Below, in pieces: positions 7,099-11,690 of a stretch of DNA of 11,690 bases; position 1 is the first letter of the stretch, and every line of letters begins with the position of its first letter. This stretch comes from Alphaproteobacteria bacterium UBA6187 (GTDB lineage: Bacteria; Pseudomonadota; Alphaproteobacteria; Rickettsiales; UBA6187): positions 1 to 11,690 of the forward strand of contig DITJ01000010.1 of NCBI GenBank assembly GCA_002422795.1, read 5' to 3'. The translations under genes were made by a program, and so were the position numbers. The notes beneath the pieces were generated by a model. That model did no database searches and had not been told where the DNA came from. It saw only the letters and a program-made list of their open reading frames with translations.

Positions 7099-7832
7099 TT
7101 CTTGGCTGGAATTTCTTTAAGTGCCTTTGCAAAGGCAGTTTCCATAACATTATTCTTGGTGATTACACGCGCAACGGATTTGCCATAATTTTCAAAATCG
7201 CTACCCATGTTGGTCCATAATATTTTGCCATTTTGCCGTTCTATCAAGCTGATAAATGCAGAACCATTTTTTACATGGGTTTGGTTTTCCATGCCTAGTG
7301 ATGCCAAAGCAACATCCCTGGCAAGGCTTTTTGTAACCACTTCCTGTGATAGTTCCGTGCCTGAGTAACCTAACACCAACAATAAATCTGCGCGTGACTC
7401 ACCAGCAATTTTTGCTGCGATTTTGCCTATATTCTCATTTGTAAGAAATGCTGCTTCTTTTTTACTTTTTTGCTTATCACCATACAAATTATTAATGGAT
7501 TTTTTATATGCATTATTAAATTCATCAGCGGATTTTGTATCCTCTTCAAATACAACTGATGCAACATTATAACCTTTCGTAACCAATACAGACTCAGCTA
7601 TTTGGGTTATATTATTAATCCTGGCCGGATCAGGCATAGTGTATTCCTGGCCGTTTTTTGTTTGCCTGGTAATAAAAATTTCAGTTGGGATGATTGTAAC
7701 AGAATTATATTTAGGGAATAGTTGTGCAAAATCCTTATGCTGCCTTATGGAGGTATAATTTGTGCAAGCAGGGATTGTAAGTGCAACCAGAAGGCAAAGA
7801 TACAGCCTGTTTCTAGGAATTAATTTTTTCAT
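7095..7832 (-). CDS. Predicted lipoprotein of unknown function
   Basis: The 245-residue product has a lipoprotein signal: basic MKKLIPRNR, a hydrophobic stretch, and a lipobox IPAC with C23 as the lipidated residue. After a short tether, residues 42-50 (YNSVTIIPT), 79-97 (a helix then VASVVFEED) and 141-157 (KIAGESRADLLLVLGYS) look like an alternating alpha/beta fold. GKILWTNMG at 202-210 recalls CsgG/TolB-N-like or GNA1162-like lipoproteins, in which a strand ends with a description of how a value is formed, but this resemblance is by eye only. The most likely location is the periplasmic face of the outer membrane. It is followed upstream by a palindromic repeat and the glycine-zipper lipoprotein gene on the same strand. 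There is no clear Shine-Dalgarno. It overlaps the pepP stop by 4 bases. Confidence 0.8.
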   Translation of the reverse strand: MKKLIPRNRLYLCLLVALTIPACTNYTSIRQHKDFAQLFPKYNSVTIIPTEIFITRQTKNGQEYTMPDPARINNITQIAESVLVTKGYNVASVVFEEDTKSADEFNNAYKKSINNLYGDKQKSKKEAAFLTNENIGKIAAKIAGESRADLLLVLGYSGTELSQEVVTKSLARDVALASLGMENQTHVKNGSAFISLIERQNGKILWTNMGSDFENYGKSVARVITKNNVMETAFAKALKEIPAKN

Positions 7833-7869
7833 GGGATAAATTAATAATAAATAATCTGTAGATATTTTT

Positions 7870-7974
7870 CGTCATTGCGAGCGAAGCGTGGCAATCCATA
7901 CAAAATAACAACAAAGTTAGCACTTACAGCAACATCGCATGGATTGCCACGCCCCTTCGGGGCTCGCAATGACG
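7870..7974. repeat. Inverted pair of TCATTGCGAG palindromic repeats
   Basis: The left arm (7870-7899) begins CGTCATTGCGAGC and ends GTGGCAATCCAT. The right arm (7939-7974) is its reverse complement, with six extra bases making an inner GCCCC/GGGGC hairpin at 7951-7963. About 39 bases of unrelated AT-rich sequence separate them. The TCATTGCGAG core with CAATCCA ends is a short repeat known to be dispersed in many proteobacterial genomes. It lies between two co-oriented lipoprotein genes and could form a strong hairpin in their transcript. Confidence 0.8.
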
Positions 7975-8063
7975 GAGCGGAACATCAAGATAGATATGAT
8001 TAAAGTTTATTCCGAAATGACGTTACCGCGAAATCATCCGGAACTTATTTTAATTATTATATA

Positions 8064-8654
8064 TTAGTTAGAAGGTGCAAGCCTTGGCCTGTCGTTATTA
8101 TATATAACCAGCACATGCTGTCCTGCACTAAATACCACGTCACTTCCCTGTAATACAGAAATAAGGTCTGTTTTGGTATTTTCAACCTGGATAGATTTGC
8201 TTACATCCTGCTCTGCACTGCTTGTGCCGAACTGCACTTCTTTCCTGCTAGTGTTGGTTGGAATGCTGTTCACGTATTTTTTATCAATACGTACTATATA
8301 TTCCATACCGTTGGATGTGCTAAGTTTATCCTGTGCATAAGCACCAGCTGTTGCGCCAAGTAACGCGCCACCAACTGCCGCAAGCCCTTTGCCAGTGCCC
8401 TTACCAAATGCTGAACCGCCAACGCCGCCAAGTACACCGCCGCCTAATATGCCAAGTGTGTTATCTTGTAGTTTATCAGCATCCTTTATAGTTACAGGGC
8501 GGGCAGATATAACAGTGCCTTCAATCACCTTGCCAGATACAGCACCGCTTGTGTAAGTGCTGGAAGATAATTCACGGGCGCAGCCGGTAAGTGCCAATGT
8601 TGAAATTGCAATAATACTATATAATTTTGTAAGTTTATTCATATAAAACGCCAT
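8064..8654 (-). CDS. Glycine-zipper outer-membrane lipoprotein (17 kDa antigen/SlyB-like)
   Basis: The 196-residue product has a lipoprotein signal with lipobox LTGC (C25, or C21 if translation starts at the second methionine, 8640-8642). A glycine-zipper 2TM segment at about 67-108 contains LGGGVLGGVGG and VGGALLGATAG, the hallmark of the SlyB/Rickettsia 17-kDa surface antigen family. Before it, GKVIEGTVISARPV (41-54) matches the usual lead-in. After it, a beta-rich C-terminal part (117-185) ends in AGQHVLVIYNNDRPRL, again typical. It is longer than the roughly 155-residue Rickettsia antigen because of an insert around 126-160. Family members sit in the outer membrane and influence its integrity. 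The MAFY and MNKL starts cannot be separated by ribosome site. Confidence 0.88.
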   Translation of the reverse strand: MAFYMNKLTKLYSIIAISTLALTGCARELSSSTYTSGAVSGKVIEGTVISARPVTIKDADKLQDNTLGILGGGVLGGVGGSAFGKGTGKGLAAVGGALLGATAGAYAQDKLSTSNGMEYIVRIDKKYVNSIPTNTSRKEVQFGTSSAEQDVSKSIQVENTKTDLISVLQGSDVVFSAGQHVLVIYNNDRPRLAPSN

Positions 8655-8683
8655 ATTAGTCTTTTAAAAAGTGGCTCCAGTCT

Positions 8684-8707
8684 ATTATATATACACTTAT
8701 ACGTCAA
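8684..8707 (-). promoter_or_regulatory. Possible promoter of the glycine-zipper lipoprotein gene
   Basis: Reading on the minus strand, TTGACG (8702-8707) and a perfect TATAAT (8684-8689) occur in the 55-base gap after lpxB, about 30 bases before the start codon. The 12-base spacing is too short for a standard sigma-70 promoter, so only the -10 box may be used. Confidence 0.25.
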
Positions 8708-8709
8708 GG

Positions 8710-9894
8710 CTAAACCTGATAAGGTTTTTTGCTGGCACGCACCTGCTTTACTATATCAAGAACTACATTAGCAGCCCTTATGCTTGGTGTCATTTCGCTG
8801 CTTAGCCCAAGCTTGCCCAAGGCTTCCTGCGCTTCTTTTACCTGTATTTTTGCATCATCGCCACCTTGCAATAATTTAAGTGTAGATTTCGCTATTAATT
8901 TTGCTTTGCATTTTTTTTGGATGAATTCCGGTATTATTTCCTTGTTCATTACAAGATTTAGCAAATTGGCATATTTAACTTTTATAAAAGATTTTACAAT
9001 CCAGTAAGAAATTACATTTATTTTATACGCAATAACCAGAGGAACCCCGGCAAGGGATAATTCCAAAGTGCCTGTACCTGATTTTGCTATAGCCGCATTT
9101 GATGCAGCAAAGACATTCATTTTTTCAGTTGGGCTATCAACTATCACAGTATTTGCCGGAAGGTGGAATGCGTATTTCTGCACTGTTGATTTTAAGAATG
9201 GTATTGTGATTATAATCGGCCTTACAGCTACATCGTTCTTCATAATCATTTCTAATGCATCGCAAAATATAGGCATTAAGCGGCATATCTCACTACGCCT
9301 GCTGCCAGGCATGATAGTTAGTATTTTTTCGCTGCTGGATATTCTATTTTTTTCTTTAAATCTTTTTGCATCACCATTGTTATTTTCATCTTCAATAATC
9401 GGGTGGCCTACATAAGTATTTTCTAGCCCCACCTTATCAAAATAAGGTTTCTCAAAAGGCAGGAGTAACAAAAGATGATCAAATAGTTTTGCAAATTTTT
9501 CTGCACGTTTTGGCTTATATGCCCAAACGGTTGGGGCCACATAATGAATTAATTTTATACCGCTTCCCTGCAATTTCTTGGCTACACGGCAGCAGAAACC
9601 AGGCGAATCTATTGTTATTACAACATCAGGCCGAACGCGCATTATGTCGTCAACGGTCTGCTGTATACGCTTTAGAACCCTGGGGATATGCGGGACTATT
9701 TCTGCAAAACCCATGATAGAAATATCAGACATGGGAAAAAGGCTATGCAGGCCATAACCTATCATCCTATCTCCGCCAACGCCGTGGAAATCCATGTAAT
9801 CGGTCGATTGCCCCCTAAGTGCATTCATAAGTTTAGCACCTAGTATATCTCCAGAGGCTTCCCCTGCGATTATATATATTTTTAAGTTTTGCAT
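8710..9894 (-). CDS. lpxB: Lipid-A-disaccharide synthase
   Basis: LpxB is a peripheral inner-membrane GT-B glycosyltransferase. It joins UDP-diacylglucosamine and lipid X to form the lipid A disaccharide. The 394-residue length is normal. Family motifs are all visible: AGEASGDILGAKLM at 10-23, ISIMGFAEIVPHI at 58-70, the region ITIDSPGF with D97 (the E. coli motif is IDAPDF, with the key aspartate kept), HYVAPTVWAYKPKRA at 117-131, MPGSRRSEI at 195-203 and KSGTGTLELSLAGVPLVIAYK at 271-291. The start at 9892-9894 has TAAGG upstream. The usual lpx/fabZ neighbours (lpxA, lpxD, fabZ) are not in this window, so the gene is detached from the classical cluster or lies at an edge of it. Its presence shows a lipopolysaccharide-bearing outer membrane. 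Confidence 0.97.
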   Translation of the reverse strand: MQNLKIYIIAGEASGDILGAKLMNALRGQSTDYMDFHGVGGDRMIGYGLHSLFPMSDISIMGFAEIVPHIPRVLKRIQQTVDDIMRVRPDVVITIDSPGFCCRVAKKLQGSGIKLIHYVAPTVWAYKPKRAEKFAKLFDHLLLLLPFEKPYFDKVGLENTYVGHPIIEDENNNGDAKRFKEKNRISSSEKILTIMPGSRRSEICRLMPIFCDALEMIMKNDVAVRPIIITIPFLKSTVQKYAFHLPANTVIVDSPTEKMNVFAASNAAIAKSGTGTLELSLAGVPLVIAYKINVISYWIVKSFIKVKYANLLNLVMNKEIIPEFIQKKCKAKLIAKSTLKLLQGGDDAKIQVKEAQEALGKLGLSSEMTPSIRAANVVLDIVKQVRASKKPYQV

Positions 9895-9973
9895 ACTTTG
9901 CCTTACTTTAGGTTATTTAAGTCCAGTTTTAGATAAGATTGCAGCAAGAATGATAAGGAGGAAGTCTGGCGCC

Positions 9974-10100
9974 CCCTCTCCCTGAGGGAGAGGGAGGGGT
10001 GAGGGGGTATTACAATAATATAAATCCCCCCTCACCTGGATTTCTTACCAATTTTGAAGAAAAAATTGGAGAAATCCGCCCTCTCCCTCAAGGGAGAGGG
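9974..10100. repeat. Composite cluster of nested palindromes
   Basis: Four inverted repeats are packed between the DUF3108 gene and lpxB. (1) CCCTCTCCC TGA GGGAGAGGG at 9974-9994. (2) GGTGAGGGGG at 9998-10007 with CCCCCTCACC at 10027-10036. (3) GGATTTCT plus CCAATTTT at 10038-10055, matched by AAAATTGG plus AGAAATCC ending at 10077, with a two-base bulge. (4) CCCTCTCCCT CA AGGGAGAGGG at 10079-10100. The outer pair is the same family as the palindrome inside pepP. The open frames crossing this block (9999-10181, 10054-10446) are by-products of it. Confidence 0.8.
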
Positions 10101-10160
10101 AACTTTCTTTCCTTATTTCCTTATAAGACAAATATCTTACACATCTCCTTTCAAACCGGT

Positions 10161-11045
10161 TTACTTGCATTTTTCTATTGATTCGCACTCTTTTACAAGA
10201 GTAAAAAAGGCTTTACCAAGCGGCGCAACTGCATCCGCTTTTATTGGCAGAAGGTCTTTTTCATCAAGATATATGGTAAAATCAGGATTTTCCCCTTTCA
10301 TGCGTTTTAATTCATTATTAGTGAAGCCTGCAACCGGAATTCTTTTGAAGGTTATTTTCAAAGCATTCAAGTTATTTCCATGCAATTTTATAGTTTCTTT
10401 TCCAATAATATTAAATTCAAGCCTGGCAAGGCGGCGACCATCATAAATATTATATTCAAATTTATTCTCACCTTTTTCAAGGGATTCCCTGATTTTATCC
10501 CGTGTTAACAGAACTGCAACAAGCGGATTCGGAGCGTCTTTTTTTAAGTGATTTTCAACGGCAGGGCGCTTATAGCGGTTATCTGGCGGAATCACAGATT
10601 CTTCGGTAATTTCACCATTTTCACCATATTTAATAATTATATCTTTCTTGCCTTGCCGCTGGGTAAGGTTTGAGTTAAAAATTTCTGGTATATATTTGCC
10701 ATTATTATTATGGAACTTACTGTGAGAATAATTGGAATATTTACTTATAGTTTTAATTACGCCATGCGAATCAATTTTCGCGGTAATATCATTATCCCTA
10801 AGTTCCACTTTAAGATCGGCAAGATACATATTATTCCAGTGCACTTTATACCATCTGGCAGACTTTTGATTATTCTCTGCAAAACTGGAAAGTGGGGATA
10901 GCATAACCCAGGAAATAATAGATAATTTAAAAATTATTTTGGATAAGGAATGATTGGCTCCTTCATTGCGAGAAGCCGAGCCATCCGGCTCATCGCAGTG
11001 ACGGCGTACCTTCAATTTAGAAAAATAATATATTGTGCGCGACAT
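10161..11045 (-). CDS. Exported DUF3108 family protein
   Basis: Residues 57-294 match the DUF3108 family, periplasmic proteins of unknown biochemical role found widely in proteobacteria. The protein starts at WYKVHWNNMYLADLKVELR (65-83), has YNIYDGRRLARLEF in the middle (204-217) and ends with TIYLDEKDLLPIKADAVAPLGKAFF-like strands (256-280), as usual. The signal peptide is odd. The hydrophobic core (about 37-56, ending SSFA) is preceded by a 36-residue N-region, of which residues 14-29 are encoded by a TCATTGCGAG palindrome. No other ATG, GTG or TTG lies between the repeat and the hydrophobic core, so the repeat seems to have been inserted into the signal-peptide coding region. It lies upstream of lpxB on the same strand, separated by the palindrome cluster, and diverges from clpB. 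Confidence 0.85.
   Translation of the reverse strand: MSRTIYYFSKLKVRRHCDEPDGSASRNEGANHSLSKIIFKLSIISWVMLSPLSSFAENNQKSARWYKVHWNNMYLADLKVELRDNDITAKIDSHGVIKTISKYSNYSHSKFHNNNGKYIPEIFNSNLTQRQGKKDIIIKYGENGEITEESVIPPDNRYKRPAVENHLKKDAPNPLVAVLLTRDKIRESLEKGENKFEYNIYDGRRLARLEFNIIGKETIKLHGNNLNALKITFKRIPVAGFTNNELKRMKGENPDFTIYLDEKDLLPIKADAVAPLGKAFFTLVKECESIEKCK
10963..11001. repeat. TCATTGCGAG palindrome inside the DUF3108 gene
   Basis: TCATTGCGA (10963-10971) pairs with TCGCAGTGA (10993-11001) apart from one wobble, and inner AGCCG (10974-10978) pairs with CGGCT (10986-10990) around a 7-base loop. The TCATTGCGAG core is shared with the intergenic pair at 7870-7974. On the coding strand it reads RRHCDEPDGSASRNE in the signal-peptide N-region. 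Confidence 0.75.
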
Positions 11046-11050
11046 ATCTA

Positions 11051-11078
11051 CTTGAAGTTAATTTTTATAATACCATAT
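11051..11078 (+). promoter_or_regulatory. Candidate heat-shock (RpoH) promoter of clpB
   Basis: CTTGAA at 11051-11056 and ACCATAT at 11072-11078 resemble the sigma-32 -35 (CTTGAA) and -10 (CCCATNT) boxes. The spacing from CTTG to the -10 box is 17 bases, as reported for alphaproteobacterial RpoH promoters. It lies 38 bases upstream of clpB, a classical heat-shock gene. The gap is AT-rich and also holds TATAAT-like sites (11092-11097), so a housekeeping promoter may coexist. Confidence 0.5.
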
Positions 11079-11115
11079 ATACATTATACTATATAATTTT
11101 TAGGATACAAATAAT

Positions 11116-11690
11116 ATGAACTTTAATAAATTTACCGAAAAATCACGTGAATTAGTGCAAAAATCACAGAATTCAGCCATTGCATCTGGGCATCAGAAAT
11201 TCACGCCCGAACATTTATTAAAGGCACTCCTTGATGATGAAGATGGTTTAATCGGTAAAATCATCCTTTCATGCGAAAGCGACCCACGCGATATTGAAAG
11301 TGAAATAAATATTGAGCTTGAAAAACTTCCTAAAGTTACTGGCGGCGGCGCGGGGCAGATATTCTTATCACCTGAGCTTGCAAAAATTTTCGAAAAGGCG
11401 CTCGCACTTGCATCCAAAAACCAGGATAGCTTTGTAACGGTTGAAAGGCTATTCCAGGCAATTAGTGAAGTAGGTAACTCACCTGCGGCAAGAATATTAA
11501 AAGACAATGGTGTAACACCGGCAAGGCTTACTTCCGCCATTGAAGTGCTAAGGCAAGGCCGCCGTGCTGATTCAGAAACTGCGGAAAATAATTTCGAAGC
11601 CTTAAAAAAATATTCAACAGATATGACCGAGCTTGCAAGGAGCGGTAAAATCGACCCGGTAATTGGCCGCGATGAAGAAATCCGCCGCAC
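11116..11690 (+). CDS. clpB: ATP-dependent chaperone ClpB, N-terminal part
   Basis: ClpB is a hexameric AAA+ disaggregase that works with DnaK to rescue aggregated proteins. 191 complete codons are visible before the window ends, with no stop. The product starts MNFNKFTEKSRELVQ. Two Clp-N repeats follow, with HQKFTPEHLLKALLDDEDG at about 27-45 in the first and DSFVTVERLFQAI at about 103-115 in the second. The linker into the first AAA+ domain reads YSTDMTELARSGKIDPVIGR at 165-184, diagnostic for ClpB/ClpA-type proteins; the M-NF-KFTEK start favours ClpB. The first Walker A motif should come a few residues beyond the edge. AGGA lies 10 bases before the ATG at 11116. The opposite-strand open frame over this gene is an artefact. 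Confidence 0.95.
   Translation, partial: MNFNKFTEKSRELVQKSQNSAIASGHQKFTPEHLLKALLDDEDGLIGKIILSCESDPRDIESEINIELEKLPKVTGGGAGQIFLSPELAKIFEKALALASKNQDSFVTVERLFQAISEVGNSPAARILKDNGVTPARLTSAIEVLRQGRRADSETAENNFEALKKYSTDMTELARSGKIDPVIGRDEEIRR

Noticed and set aside
7870..7974. Possible CRISPR array
   Set aside because: There are only two arms, in inverted and not direct orientation, with a single intervening segment and no cas genes nearby.
9956..9963. AAGGAGGA sequence on the plus strand resembling a strong ribosome site
   Set aside because: No start codon with a sensible frame follows within 15 bases; the palindrome cluster begins directly after it.
10054..10446. 130-residue plus-strand open frame near the palindrome cluster
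   Set aside because: It begins in the repeats and overlaps the DUF3108 gene on the other strand, which has clear family motifs.
11193..11690. Minus-strand open frame running off the right edge
   Set aside because: The plus strand here encodes the ClpB N-terminus with diagnostic motifs; the opposite frame is a shadow.

Overview
The window comes from a low-GC Gram-negative bacterium, most likely an alphaproteobacterium and possibly from the Rickettsiales or a similar host-associated lineage. The case rests on four things: lipid A synthesis (LpxB), a 17-kDa-antigen/SlyB-type glycine-zipper lipoprotein, a three-domain aminopeptidase P, and scattered short palindromic repeats, two of which lie inside coding sequences in the manner of Rickettsia palindromic elements. 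An intracellular polyhydroxybutyrate (PHB) depolymerase shows that the organism stores or once stored PHB, which argues against extreme genome reduction. No lineage assignment was computed.

Layout: On the minus strand, a secreted trypsin-like protease (1553-2404) lies upstream of radA (113-1474). Divergent from them is the PHB depolymerase phaZ (2561-4051). Its last 78 codons form a lysine/alanine/proline-rich histone-H1-like tail with its own strong Shine-Dalgarno and ATG. A 387-base gap follows, holding a 125-bp inverted-repeat (MITE-like) element, small hairpins, a rho-independent terminator and a weak promoter. Then come xthA (4439-5251) and aminopeptidase P (5302-7098) on the plus strand. 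Convergent to these, all on the minus strand, are an unrecognised lipoprotein (7095-7832), the glycine-zipper lipoprotein (8064-8654), lpxB (8710-9894) and an exported DUF3108 protein (10161-11045). Divergent from the last, the N-terminus of clpB (from 11116) runs off the right edge behind a plausible heat-shock promoter.

Functionally the genes are a mix: DNA repair (radA, xthA), envelope biogenesis (lpxB, two lipoproteins, the DUF3108 protein), proteolysis and protein quality control (trypsin-like protease, aminopeptidase P, clpB) and carbon storage (phaZ). They do not form one pathway.

The observation most worth following is the phaZ/H1-like arrangement. It is either a depolymerase carrying a DNA-binding tail or two in-frame nested proteins. 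In other bacteria, PHA granule proteins such as PhaF and PhaM use similar lysine-rich tails to tie granules to the nucleoid. The second theme is palindromic repeats of two sequence families that occur both between genes and in frame within genes.
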